Position numbers and translations under genes: made by a program. The notes under the pieces are model-generated. The model searched no databases and had not been told where the DNA came from. It worked only from the letters and a program-made list of their open reading frames with translations. DNA of 64,000 bases from Megalonaias nervosa (lineage: Eukaryota > Mollusca > Bivalvia > Unionida > Unionidae), in NCBI GenBank assembly GCA_016617855.1, contig JAECUM010004938.1, forward strand, positions 54,131 through 118,130, in the 5' to 3' direction. This document shows positions 12,162 to 22,198 of the stretch, piece after piece. Each line of letters starts with the position of its first letter. Position 1 is the stretch's first letter.

Positions 12162-12414
12162 CTATGTACTACCTTTTACAAAAACCTTCGACCAGTCTAA
12201 GTCTATATTAATTTTTGTATACTGTTGCTGGGTGATCGGATTATGAAAATTGTCATATTTTAGTGCAAGCTCGTCTCGCAAAGTTTCGAGATAATTAAAA
12301 TATTTGCTATCGTCTGATCTGATAAGGGAGAGTTTGATTCTGTCAAATTTTCTAAAACAAATACCTGAAATTTGCATCGTTAAATTCAAATGATAATTGC
12401 TGGTTATTAACCAT
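12162..12414 (-). pseudogene. small unidentified Polinton protein, frameshifted
   Basis: ATG at 12414 begins a frame containing LSFEFNDANFR. It breaks near 12360, and the body continues in another frame (KFDRIKLSLIRSDD ... KVFVKG) to the stop at 12162, about 84 codons in total. It lies just downstream of the polymerase on the same strand, behind an AT-rich TTATAAC...AATAATG start region. Charged and probably soluble; family unknown. Confidence 0.45.
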
Positions 12415-12481
12415 TATTTTTTTTTGATTTTGTTATAACTCCATCGAGTAATGTTAAATTTTCGAACATTATTTCTGATGT

Positions 12482-15400
12482 TTAGACAAAATTACTTGCA
12501 TAATGTCCAAGTGCTAGTGTATCAATTCCGTCTCTGCAATACCTTTTGTCATCAAAATTACTTAATCCACGTTTTATAATTAGATCCGTTTCAAGTTTAT
12601 GATGATTTGTTCTGATAACATTTGTTTCGACAAAACTGACATTATTGTTTAGCGATGCTTTAAAATCATCAAATTGCATCATACTTTTTACATATCCTCG
12701 AGGAATACCTTTTGCTTTTTGTGTAAGTTTATTGTCATCTAATATGACAGCATACATTTTACTCTTTAGTCCGACAAATTCCCTAACTGGCATAAACATA
12801 AATTCATCTTTCATTTTTCCAATAACTTTCTTATTCGAATTATCTTGAAATCCACTACATGCTGGATAATCGGATAAATCAAATAGATTTTTATTATTGT
12901 AAATATCTTGATAGACATCTTCACATTTTATATTATAAACTAGCGAATCTGTATCAGTAAATAGCAACTCCGAATCTGTCCACTGCTTTTTTGTAAAATT
13001 ATAGTGAAAATCGTACATCAGCCACTTTGATATATCAAGTACAGCTGCACCAACATAAATCGGTTTATTTAACTTTAAATTTGTCTTTTGTCGTTGTATT
13101 GCAACAAGATTTTCATTAAATATTTTCATACTAACAAAACCATCATCGTTAACTAATTTATTTCTGCGACTTATATCATTAACAATTTCGATAGAAACTC
13201 TTTTTCTAATGTTTTCCATTGTCTTTCCAAACACCGAGTTGTTCATTAACTTGAAAAAGTTTTTCTCAAATTCAGTTTTAGCCACAGCACGACGTTTTGT
13301 ATTTAAGTCAATGTAATTTGCCATCCACCTCGACTAATTAAACTTTAGCACGCGATGGACTTTTCTCAAAATTAGTCCAGCATCTACTGCTTGTTTTAAA
13401 TTTTTGTAATGCATAACGTAATTTCTTTTATTTAACAAATTTGGAACTAACTTATTAACAATCAAATTTGTTGCTGTTGTCGTTGCTCGTTGTTTAGGCG
13501 ATAATAAACTATAATCAATCATCATTGACTCTGCACAAAACGAGTAGTCGTTATGTAGATCATGTAACGAATTAGGATAATCTAGATCAACTTCAACAAA
13601 GTATGAAATATCGGAAAAATCATTATTAATTTTTGTAGGTAAATCTTTTTCAGTTTCTCTAAGAAATTGATCTGGAGTTATCCAATGAAATTCACCACAA
13701 GGCATTGGCTCTGACATCGCATATCCATACAAATTATCACAAACTAGATATATAATATGATTAGATAGGAGGTTTTTATCATAATTTTTCAGATATTTGT
13801 TATTAGCTACTGCATATTTTTTTGTAATAACGCAAATTCCGCCTCTGATACCTTTTACAATAAAGTTAAACATATCAACATCTGTTAAGAGATCCAATTG
13901 TATCTTACTTGATTTTAGCAGAGCGTCCCCAGAAAATCCTGGAGCAGAATAATACCAACAAGGATCTAGTCCATACTTGCTGCAGTTTACTCGACGAAAA
14001 CTCTCCAAAACATCTGCTAGTAATAAAGATAGTGATAATCACCAAATGTTTTACGACTAAATTTATTCCAAATATCTTGTGCATATTTGTACTCGTCATC
14101 TGTGATATTTTCATTTTTGAGTTGCGAGGAAAATTTATCTTAATCAGGAAGAGAAGTTTCATCAAATCTGCTCCAATCGTCGAGATGCTCGTAAGGAAAG
14201 ATACCTTTTTTTGGTCAAATTGATATAGTTTTCACCAAAGCAACTTTTTAGGTTAGCGAAATTGCTACCGGCGCTTGTAGCGCTGTTTACAAGCTCATCT
14301 AATGATGCTGCCATAAATTGCAGACTGTCAATGAAACGTAATTTACCGAGCGTCACTGACATATACTTTTCAAAATTATTTGGAATACATTTTATTGTAT
14401 TATTTAATCTTAGTTTAGCTTTAATATTTTCATCACCAAAAGCTTCTACAATGATATGACTGTCATAGCCACGAAAGTTATGTAAAACTACAGGAATAAA
14501 ATCTGCAGCATGAAATTTTAAATTGCAACTGTATGAGCTGCTCCACGATATTGGCCGGTCAAATAACAATGATTTCGCACCTTATCACGGACTCCGTTGG
14601 AGTCTACCAACAACTTTTCACAAATATGACAATTAACTGCCTCATCAAAATCAAGTTGTTGTTCAGACGTTATTTTCATTGGAGCTGTTTTAAGTAATCT
14701 GTTAGAAATTTTATTAACTTCGTCTATTAAATTTTTTAATAGCTGTACGGCAGGATTTTTACCTCTGTACAATGTTACTGGATTTGAAAATTTATCTTTA
14801 GCGCAACAAACTACTCTATAACCTACTCCGCAAGGAATATGCTGTTGTATTTTTCTAGTACTGGATTTATTTGGATTATTTTCTGCTCCAACCACAGGAA
14901 AGAGTAGGCACTCGAAATCAGCGTAAATAACAAAAGGAATATCTAGTTTATGATTATAATTTTTAAATTTTCATATTTTTTTCTTTTTCGCCAGGCATAG
15001 TTATTCTTTGAACGTTGACACAGTATTTGAGATGCTCTTGCAGTATTCCATCGCCAGAAAAACCCTGCAGACATCTATAACAGAAATATTTTTTATTTTT
15101 AATTTTCCTATACTGTCTGCCAACTAATCCGTTAAAGTATTTTATCCAACAATAATGTCCCTGATAAAATAATAAATTTATTGTATTTTGTGTAGCATTT
15201 TCTGAGATATATCTCGGGTAAACGTTTTCTCGCTCATCTAGTCCAAAAACATTTACTGAGATACTGTTTTGTTTTTCAAACTTTGATATATGATTTTCTG
15301 CTACTGGAAAAGTTATTCCTAAAAGGTTTAGTTCATCTTTGTATGGCAAATACTTTTCAGTTCTTCCAGGGTGATCACACTGAGGATGTTTTGCAGATAA

Positions 15401-15969
15401 AATTGACCATTGAAAACATTTGTCATCATTGTTTCTGACATTTATACAGCATTTTTTGTTTTTAATTTTTTGAGGGAGATCGACGTACAAACTACCGCGA
15501 AGCACGTTATATTTTGTTGTGTGAAATAAAACTTCTTTTATCATTTCAAATTTCCAATCCAACACTGATGCAGTAAATTCTTCTAACTTTTTGTTTATTT
15601 CTTGATGTATTTCATCGGCGACTGTGGCAATGTTTGTTCCAGTTAATATATTTCTTGATTTAGCCGTTAGATATGGTTCCGAAATTTCGCTGTCAAAACT
15701 TTTTGTTTCAAAAATTACATCAAGTACATCCTCAACTGCATGTAACTTCGATAAAATCGTATGATATTGGACTATAAGTTTGATACTTGTATCAGCCGCA
15801 AATTTTTTTGATATAATAGGCTGTAAAAGATGAAATAAATTTGTGGAGCTAAAATTTGCTAAAATATTTTGATCATAGCGTTGTAACTATTATCATAACC
15901 GGAAAATGCTGTAGCAATTTTTTCAGATTTGATAATGTTCTTTTTAGCAATATCTCGCAATTTTAACAT
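12482..15969 (-). pseudogene. polB: protein-primed family B DNA polymerase (Polinton PolB), broken
   Basis: It would replicate the element from its termini using a protein primer. Starting at ATG 15969 (TATATATATAATG context), the gene spans about 1,160 codons, normal for the family. Visible in order: an N-terminal Cys-rich segment (CYRC...H...C, about 15000-15070), ExoI YADFE (~14910), a CHICEK...RGAAH zinc-like segment, ExoII HNFRGYDSH (~14480), ExoIII region IDSLQFMA, the YYSAPGF and GIRGG segments, a motif-A variant CDNLYG (~13730), motif B KLMNNSVFGKTMEN (~13230) and motif C DTDS (~12950). Frameshifts lie near 15860, 14965, 14550, 14160 and 13990. A TAG at 13334-13336 sits where a Gln would be expected. 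Catalytic motifs survive but no full-length product is possible from this sequence as given. Confidence 0.93.
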
Positions 15970-16039
15970 TATATATATAGTAATATTTTAGATTTAATTG
16001 AATTTTTTTTAATTAGAGATATGAAATCCTTATAGTATA
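15970..16039. promoter_or_regulatory. divergent promoter region between polB and HNH gene
   Basis: This 70-bp AT-only interval separates divergent starts. It has CTATATATATAAT against the polymerase ATG and TATAGTATAATG against the HNH ATG. The TATA-at-ATG layout recurs at other genes of the element; promoter function is inferred. Confidence 0.4.
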
Positions 16040-16867
16040 ATGACAGAAATTTTGAGATATCTGAGATTGACAACGGAAGAGCAAGAATTTTATCACGTAC
16101 ACCCAAAGTACAATTTATATGCAGCAAATATGTTAGGTTCTGTTATTAATATAGAATCTAAAAAAATCTGTTGGCACACCAACGCCAGCTGGTATGTTAA
16201 TTTCAGTAAAAGGGGACAGTACAGAAAGAACTGAATTGTTTAGAAAAGATTTTATTTCCACTTTGTTTTGCGACGATATTCCAAAAGGACAGCGAGTTTA
16301 TCGAGTAAATAGCGAACTTGCTGATGATAATATTGAAAATTTATCATTACAAAATGAATTTCAACTTCACTCAGTATTTGATCTATATGAGGCAAATGAT
16401 CGAGGAATTATTCGACATAAAAAAAACAAAAAAAGTTATTGGAAGTTTACAAAATAGCGGATATCTTACAGTAGCTGTTAGAGGAGCAAAAAAAACCTGA
16501 TCAAATCCATTATCTGTCACACCGTTTTGTACTTGAAACGTTTAACGGTGCTATTTTAAATAATTTAGTTGTAGATCATATAAACAAAATTAAATCTGAT
16601 AATCGCATTGAAAATTTGGATTTAGTGACTACAAAAGAAAACACAAAATGTGGAACTGGTGGTAGTAACAATTTTAAAAATCCGGCTAAACAAGTAATTT
16701 TAATAAATATTGCAACTGGAGAAGAAATGATATTTAGATCAATGACATCTGCGGCAAAGCAACATAAAATTCATTCACAGAGAGTAAAAGATGTCGCCGA
16801 CGGCAGAACAAAATCAGCAACGTCAATGTTGACATTTGATAGATTTAATTTTAAATACGATAACTAA
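16040..16867 (+). pseudogene. HNH endonuclease with two tandem HNH-like modules, frameshifted
   Basis: Likely a free-standing homing-type nuclease. Module 1 (16040-16370) has the PKYNLYAANMLGSV opening and an N-rich ADDNIENLSLQNE end. Module 2 (16375-16660) repeats that plan (FDLYEANDRGIIRHK ... SHRFVLETFNG) and carries the catalytic-type VDHINKIKSDNRIENLDLVT string with ENTKC after it. A C-terminal segment (TGEEMIFRSMTSAAKQH) looks like a NUMOD/IENR DNA-recognition helix-turn-helix. Frameshifts near 16200, 16455 and 16490 (the last in an A-run) break it. Module 1 lacks an obvious catalytic His pair and may be a degenerate duplicate. It lies on the opposite strand to its neighbours, as selfish nuclease genes often do. 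Confidence 0.8.
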
Positions 16868-17132
16868 TGATATTTTCTAGATCATTTCGAGTAAGACAGT
16901 TATGACTAAATTCCATAATATCGTCGCGATTAAATCGTAATGTCATCATTTTATTTGTATCAAGTTTTATTTTTTCTGCTACTGTTAATAAAAATCTGTC
17001 AGATTCACCTAATATTATAATAACATCAACAAAATAAAAACTGTTTCCTAACAAACAATTTCGAATTGCCTCAGCTAATTCTTTGTGATTTAATATATTA
17101 ACTCTTTGATGATATTTTATTTCTCCAAACAT
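16851..17132 (-). CDS. unidentified 93-residue Polinton protein
   Basis: A complete frame from ATG 17132 to stop 16851, with its 3' end overlapping the HNH gene tail by about 17 bp in convergent orientation. The product is mixed alpha/beta in appearance, with a hydrophobic FYFVDVIIILGES strand near residue 35. I recognise no family. Its position between polymerase and integrase, AT-rich start and intact frame support a real gene. Confidence 0.5.
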   Translation of the reverse strand: MFGEIKYHQRVNILNHKELAEAIRNCLLGNSFYFVDVIIILGESDRFLLTVAEKIKLDTNKMMTLRFNRDDIMEFSHNCLTRNDLENIISYRI

Positions 17133-17172
17133 TCTTATTATTTATTAATTAGACAAAAGATATATTATAATA

Positions 17173-17640
17173 ATGAACTTAATTGAGAGACTGGCTTAAC
17201 AATATTCGGGAGATTTTGTTTCAAATTTTACATTAGAAAATATTTCTAATGATAGATTTTCTAGCTATACTGAAAATGATATTTTGCATAACGATAACGA
17301 CGAAGAAGAAGATGATGTTGTTGTTAGTAAAAAAAAATTAAGCAGACCAACAACTGGACGATATGATGTTAAGTACCATATTGCTAAAAAGATAAAAAAA
17401 AAATAATTTTACTATCACAGAGCATCAAATATTTTGGCAACTTATAAGACCCTTTTTAAACGTAAAAATAACTGGACAACAAAGAAATATAAAATACGAT
17501 TTTATTTTTTGTTAAAATATTTAATTTAATGCCAGTCGATGATGCAAGAAAATTGCATTTAATTTCTCTGTGTAAACCAATAAAATGTAAATCAGTATTA
17601 ATAAAATACGAAGAAATTTATAATAATATTATTCAATCAT
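17173..17640 (+). pseudogene. unidentified acidic protein, broken
   Basis: ATG 17173 follows ATATTATAATA. The frame reads through a TAA near codon 9, then an acidic run (DNDEEEDDVVV), a Lys-rich stretch (KKKLSRPTTGRYDVKYH) and, after further frame changes, TEHQIFWQLIRPFLNV and MPVDDARKLHLISLCKP, ending at about 17640. The acidic-then-basic layout suggests a nucleic-acid- or virion-associated protein, but that is speculation. It converges on the integrase, overlapping its 3' end by about 12 bp. Confidence 0.4.
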
Positions 17641-18965
17641 TATAGATTTAGTGGGTACCCAGCTATTAAATTTATCGCTATATCCACGCCATTTGACTAA
17701 ACTTTTGTTGCCGCGCTTTTTAGTAACCTTTTCAATAACAAATATATCTTGTTCTGTTTTCTGAAGTTCTTGCTCGTAAAAACTGCCAGTTATAGGTTCA
17801 CCTAAAAAATCTTTCAACGAGTATGTAACTGGTATTGTTAAAAGTACTTTATCAACAACAAATACTTCTTCGCTCCAGTTATGAGTATATCCTTTCTCAA
17901 ATGTTTTTTTCGTCAAAGAAATTCTAACTTTATCACCAACTTTAAATGTATGCCTGCGGTACATATTTTCGTTTGCTAATATTGGATCTGCAATCGCGTC
18001 GTTTGGCGACATTTTTAGTGATCTGTGTTTCGTGTTATTATACTCGTCAACAATTTTTTGTAAGTTGTCAATATATTTACTCGTATTTTTAGCTGTTAAA
18101 TATTTGTGGATTTTTTCGTTGAGCGTGCGATTAAATCTTTCAACGATGACGCTTTTTCCCTCATTTCCTGTAATATATTTTTTAATGTTATTTTACTCTA
18201 AAAACTGTTCAAATATTTTTTAAAAAATTCTGCTCCATGATCAGTCCAGATTCTATTTGGTTTTCTTTCTGTGTTAACAATAATTTGTTTTAATGCATCA
18301 GTCATCGATGTCCCTGTTTTATCCGAAACGGGTATACTAAAAGCATCTACAACATTAAAAAGATATCTCTTGTTATCATTAAAGTGAGCTAGATTTGAGA
18401 CATCAACTAAATCTGTCGCCCAGATATCATCAACGGCATTTGCGACAACTTTACGTCGCGGAAACAGTTTTTTTTTAGGTTTGTGCAGCTCTGAGGCAAA
18501 ATCATCATATAATTCTTTTCCGAGACCTAATTTATATTTTCCTCCAATAAAACCCTGAACCAGCCTTCGGTCAACACGTTCTCGCATATTTACAGGTTTC
18601 ATATCACGAAGTTCGTCTAACATTACTTTATTGCAGCTGTGTTTATTTTGTTCGTTGTCTGGAAGTTCAATATCTCTGTAGCAGATATCATGGTGCATTG
18701 CTATTGCGTCAACTTGATTGTAAGGCTCTTGTCCTGGCAGCGGATTATCCTTTTCGTCAAGTTGTTTATCAAGAGGATTATAAGGTCCAGTGTATTTATG
18801 GCCTGGCAATGTCCAACCGCCTTTTGGTTTCGGCAATTTGCCAATTAATTTATGTATATCTATACCAAAACCAATTATTTCTCTGTTGTTGCATTTCTGA
18901 CAATATGTAACAATTTTATTTTGCTCAAGACATAAATCTCTATCACAATCGCACTCGCATGTCAT
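17629..18965 (-). pseudogene. PLA2-like domain fused to retroviral-type integrase with chromodomain
   Basis: One reading unit of about 445 codons from ATG 18965. Residues 1-25 have clustered Cys (C3, C5, C7, C12, C22, C25), zinc-like. Residues 50-120 match the parvovirus-type phospholipase A2 fold: calcium-loop YTGPYNPLD and catalytic HHDICY. From about residue 160 comes the rve integrase core: D185 in IWATDL, D242 in WTDHGAEF, and the third acidic residue in GNEGKS followed by VERFNRTL. The C-terminus is a chromodomain (VKWRGYSDKFNSWVP) that would steer integration to chromatin. A frameshift plus TAA near 18185-18200 separates the second Asp from the Glu, so the integrase is broken. PLA2 in virions serves membrane breach; integrase inserts the element. 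Confidence 0.9.
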
Positions 18966-18971
18966 TATTTA

Positions 18972-19173
18972 TTAATCATCTACTAAAATAATCTTGTCAG
19001 GGCAACCCGCTCACGACAACTTTGTTGTTGGCGATAATTTCTTTAAAAACATACTTTTTCTTTTTCCACAGATTGCACAAATACTTTTCAGCATTATTCT
19101 ATTATTTTTTGTTTTTCTGCTTTTCATCTTTATTTTCTGTTTTAGTTTTACACTTAAGACAATATGTTGCCAT
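18972..19173 (-). pseudogene. small two-CXXC zinc-binding protein, frameshifted
   Basis: ATG 19173 (GATATATAATGG context) starts MATYCLKCKTKTE. After two stops and a frame change near 19105 the pattern continues as ICAICGKRKSMFLKK and ends in CPDKIILVDD at TAA 18972-18974. Two CxxC pairs spaced by about 20 residues suggest a zinc ribbon. It ends 7 bp before the start of the PLA2-integrase gene. Such a short Cys-rich protein is a recurrent Polinton/adintovirus gene as I recall; function unknown. Confidence 0.6.
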
Positions 19174-19199
19174 TATATATCAGTGAGTTTAGATAAAAT

Positions 19200-19646
19200 T
19201 TAAACTTTGCAAAAGTTCAGTGCAATCTCATCATTAGCGTGAGAAGGTTGTTTGTCAAATTGCAAAATAAACTTTAAAAAATTTGGATTTATGGTCATCT
19301 GTTTAATGAACATTACACAATAGTATCCACAAGCACAAGTTCCAACTGGTTGAATTTGATTAGACGAATAATTTATTATTTTTGCAAGAGACTTTGTCTC
19401 TTGAATTCTACTCATATATTTTTTTATTGCGTCACTTGGTGGATGTCCGAACGAGTCAAAAGAATTGTTATCACAAACAGCTACCCAATGTGTACCAGAT
19501 CCGTCATTGAAATCTTGTATATTTATGACACACGAACCTGGCGTTTCTAGCGTCATAAGTTCATCTTTAGAATAAACTCTACGAAAATGTTTTACTTTTT
19601 TCAGTTTATCAAGTATATCAAAGTTACTTAATGCGGTCGACTTCAT
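19200..19646 (-). CDS. adenovirus-type cysteine protease (maturation protease)
   Basis: It would cleave capsid precursors during virion maturation. With start ATG 19646 the product is 148 residues. The catalytic order His-Asp-Gln-Cys of the C5 family is visible: H53 in GTHWVAV, D64 in FDSFG, Q98 and C110 in CGYYC. An ATG farther upstream in this frame (19832) would add a Lys-rich tail, but that stretch encodes the pX-like protein in another frame, and 19646 overlaps that gene's stop as ATGA, so I prefer 19646. The frame is intact with all catalytic residues, unlike the protease of element 2. Confidence 0.92.
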   Translation of the reverse strand: MKSTALSNFDILDKLKKVKHFRRVYSKDELMTLETPGSCVINIQDFNDGSGTHWVAVCDNNSFDSFGHPPSDAIKKYMSRIQETKSLAKIINYSSNQIQPVGTCACGYYCVMFIKQMTINPNFLKFILQFDKQPSHANDEIALNFCKV

Positions 19647-19816
19647 CTCTTTATTCCTGGCAGCATTAGTCCTGGTCCTAACAGACCTGGCAATAGACTT
19701 CCCACTAATCCTGCTAGTAATGGAGCTATTGGAATAAATACACCTTTTCGCCTCGGTCGTGTCTTTTTTTTTTTCGTCGTTGTCTTTCTTTTTGCTGTTT
19801 TTCGTCTGGGCATCAT
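19643..19816 (-). CDS. 57-residue basic/hydrophobic pX-like protein
   Basis: This gene is hidden under a longer open frame. From ATG 19816 it encodes a strongly basic N-terminus (PRRKTAKRKTTTKKKKTRP) followed by a Gly/Pro/Leu-rich hydrophobic tail (PLLAGLVGSLLPGLLGP) and stops at TGA 19643-19645, overlapping the protease ATG by ATGA. Basic region plus hydrophobic tail resembles the adenovirus core peptide precursor pX, a known substrate type for this protease, and position just before the protease fits. The homology to pX is by composition and place only. Confidence 0.7.
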   Translation of the reverse strand: MMPRRKTAKRKTTTKKKKTRPRRKGVFIPIAPLLAGLVGSLLPGLLGPGLMLPGIKR

Positions 19817-19824
19817 ATTTATCT

Positions 19825-20217
19825 TTAGACAAAAATTTTCTTTATTCCATAACCCTCAACTGCTTTTTTCGTTGCGCCAGATACTGCTCCAGACGCTGCT
19901 GCTAATCCTAATGTACCTAACACTGGCAAAATTGTAGGTATTAATATTCTGGCCATTACAGATAGTGCTGGACCGAAGAAACCACCATGTTTTACCATCG
20001 CAGTTATTTGTGCAGTACTTAAATTTAAAACAAAAGGTTTGCCGCGGTTATATTTATTTACTTGTTTTTTGGTTAACATTAATTTTGTTAAAGTACCTAA
20101 AACACCTGCGTTAGGGTCGACCTTTAATGAAACCTGCCTCTTCCTTGCAACAGCAGCTGCTAATTTTTTAACTTGGCCGTCAGTCAAATATATTTCTTTT
20201 ATAATATATTTTGTCAT
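19825..20217 (-). CDS. conserved Gly/Ala-rich Polinton protein (between capsid and protease)
   Basis: 130 residues, intact. The N-terminus IYLTDGQVKKLAAA is followed by an LTKKQVNKYNRGK segment, then a hydrophobic Gly/Ala-rich helix (residues about 85-120) and a GYGIKK end. Element 2 has a clear counterpart at 58722-59113 (LTPGRIKKL ... GHGIK) in the same place, so this is a conserved module member. The hydrophobic helix suggests a minor capsid or membrane-active role. Function unknown. Confidence 0.75.
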   Translation of the reverse strand: MTKYIIKEIYLTDGQVKKLAAAVARKRQVSLKVDPNAGVLGTLTKLMLTKKQVNKYNRGKPFVLNLSTAQITAMVKHGGFFGPALSVMARILIPTILPVLGTLGLAAASGAVSGATKKAVEGYGIKKIFV

Positions 20218-20243
20218 ATTATTATTAAAGTTACTGATTAAAC

Positions 20244-21779
20244 TTATACCGACATTTTACCTTCGATAAATTCAATCGTAATAGTTCTATCGCTGATCAC
20301 TAACGGGTACACGTACAACTGCGCTGCTGGAACTCCTCCTAATGTCCATGTAATTTCAATATCAGCAGTTGAAATTACATCTCTTTCATTTTGTTTACTA
20401 ACATCAAAATAAAATATCGGATAAAGTGTACGAAATTCCTCTACTAATATCTGAGATCTGTCTCCAACATCTTGATATTTTTGCAATGTGTGGAGCAGGT
20501 ACATGTAAGGTCGAGTAATATTTTTATTAACGTCATCTGCAAAATTACATTCTATCGCTCGCTCTGGATATTGCTTTGAAGTTATTCTAGCATATATTCG
20601 TCTAACACCAGTGTTATCAAATATCGCATTATTCTGTTGTTGGTTACCACGTCGCGCTTGTTGCTGAAATACAACAAATAATTGCCGTGGTTTTTGTTCA
20701 GTCGACGTTGTTGTGACTCGCCATGTGTAGTCTGTGGTATTTGGAACTGCTGTTTGATATATTTTATGTCACTGAAAATGAATTTTCTTTGTGCGGTTTT
20801 AAAAAAATATCATCTAATTCGAGCGATTTTGAAACTGTCGGCGTTATTCGCGGCATCCACAACGCAAGTTTGTTTATGACAAATTGTAAATCATTTCCAA
20901 CATTTCTAAATAAACAATCATTTTGTTCTGATCGATCTAAAATAAGTGTATGTTTAACTCCACGAAATACTTTATTATAGTCCCTGCAAAAGCCAAATAT
21001 TGTACTTAACGGCAGCATCATTGTAATTTGACGTGATACTACTGCACGTTTCCTTCTTTTAGAATAACCTTCATTGTAACGTGCACTTTTAAAACCTACT
21101 ATATTTTCGTTAACTATAGCTAACATTGCAGCTCCATCAGCAGCTAATCCTGGTGGTGTTATACCTAGATTATTACAAGCTGCAATAAGTAAGGCTCTTG
21201 TATCGTCTGCATTAGCCGCTGCAGCTGGTGCGAATATACCAAGAGAACCAGCATAAACAATAAGAAAATCTCTAGCATTTGCGGCACTTGCATTAGCATT
21301 AGCTCCTTCTACAACTGCTGTCCTTGGAATAAATTCTACAGATCCACATCTACAGTTCCAGTATCTTTAAACCACATCATATTAGTTGCAGTTGATTTGG
21401 AGTAATCATCAGAAAACGAAATAGTATTTAAGATTGTACTTGCAACTTGTGAGTGACTTGAAATATCTTCAACAGTTTGATTAGCTAGCTGATATCTAGC
21501 ACTTTTAAATAAACACCAACCATCATTTATAAGAGCTACATCTACGTTAGCTGCAATTGCGACAGGTGGAACAGCTATTGTCATAATCTGGCCACGAAAT
21601 TCTAACATTGCTTTATGAGGCAGTAGAAATACGTCATCGTCTCGAGTATTAAATGTTCTGACGCCAGCCTTATTAGGTTCGTTAGAATTTTCATCGAGAT
21701 ATTCAACATATTCAAGTTCTCCTGCCGTGTCGTCTGTGTCATAAGTTTCTGCTAAATCGAGATAATTTTTAACAGACAT
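20244..21779 (-). pseudogene. major capsid protein (double jelly roll), two frameshifts
   Basis: It forms the icosahedral shell. ATG 21779 lies after a TATATAACC...A-run. The gene is about 511 codons. Visible landmarks: N-terminal DDDVFLLPHKAMLEFRGQI strand region, NDGWCLFKSARYQLANQ, the central PLSTIFGFCRDYNKVFRGVKH strand shared almost exactly with element 2, KLALWMPRITPT, RQLFVVFQQQARRGNQQQN and C-terminal YVYPLVISDRTITIEF. Frameshifts near 21345 and 20767 split it into three pieces in two frames. An Ala-rich stretch around residues 155-210 (ANANASAANARDF, APAAAANADD) is unusual and may be a surface loop. Confidence 0.92.
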
Positions 21780-21914
21780 TTTTTTTTATTTATCAGGTTA
21801 TATAAAATTTTGTCATCAACGATAGCGAAGCTATTTCGGTGTTGTTGCTTTAGATATTAATTTTTTTATAATCTGTTCTCCTTGTGGTGATAAAAGTTTT
21901 TTTTGTTGTTGTTA
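21780..21914. promoter_or_regulatory. AT-rich leader of major capsid gene
   Basis: On the minus strand TATATAACCTGATAAATAAA and a run of nine A end at the ATG. The same TATA-plus-A-run precedes the penton gene, which suggests a shared late-type promoter. Confidence 0.35.
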
Positions 21915-22136
21915 TCATTGCGCGTTGGGTTTCTTTTGTTGGTGCGATTTCTGAAATAGCTTGTTTGATTGTTCCAAACGATTTGCAGCTCCAGTTGCAA
22001 AAGCTTTTGATGCGTCAAGTGCAATTGGTGCAACTTTATGAGCTATCCCTGGAGCATTTTCTATAATTTTAGCAAATATATTTCCCAAAAATCCTTCGAC
22101 TATTTTTCTTCTATAAACTTTTTTTCTCTGTTTCAT
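21915..22136 (-). CDS. small amphipathic pVI-like minor capsid protein
   Basis: 73 residues from ATG 22136 (AGATATAATG context). The basic start KQRKKVYRRK is followed by a Gly-containing amphipathic helix (VEGFLGNIFAKIIENAPGI) and an Ala-rich helix. Element 2 has an enlarged counterpart at 56859-57302 next to its major capsid gene. By position and amphipathicity it resembles adenovirus pVI, a membrane-lytic cement protein; direct homology cannot be shown from sequence alone. Confidence 0.6.
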   Translation of the reverse strand: MKQRKKVYRRKIVEGFLGNIFAKIIENAPGIAHKVAPIALDASKAFATGAANRLEQSNKLFQKSHQQKKPNAQ

Positions 22137-22198
22137 TATATCTGAGGTTGCATAATTTTGTTGTCAAATCTTTTAGATTTTCTTAGAAAATATGTTTA

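Noticed and set aside
12645..12848. Plus-strand open frame inside polB
   Set aside because: Antisense shadow of the polymerase gene. Similar shadows in MCP, penton, integrase and element 2 genes were left out.
19647..19832. Lys-rich N-terminal extension of the protease
   Set aside because: The same DNA encodes the better-structured pX-like protein in another frame, whose stop overlaps the internal protease ATG. The extension has no family counterpart I recognise.
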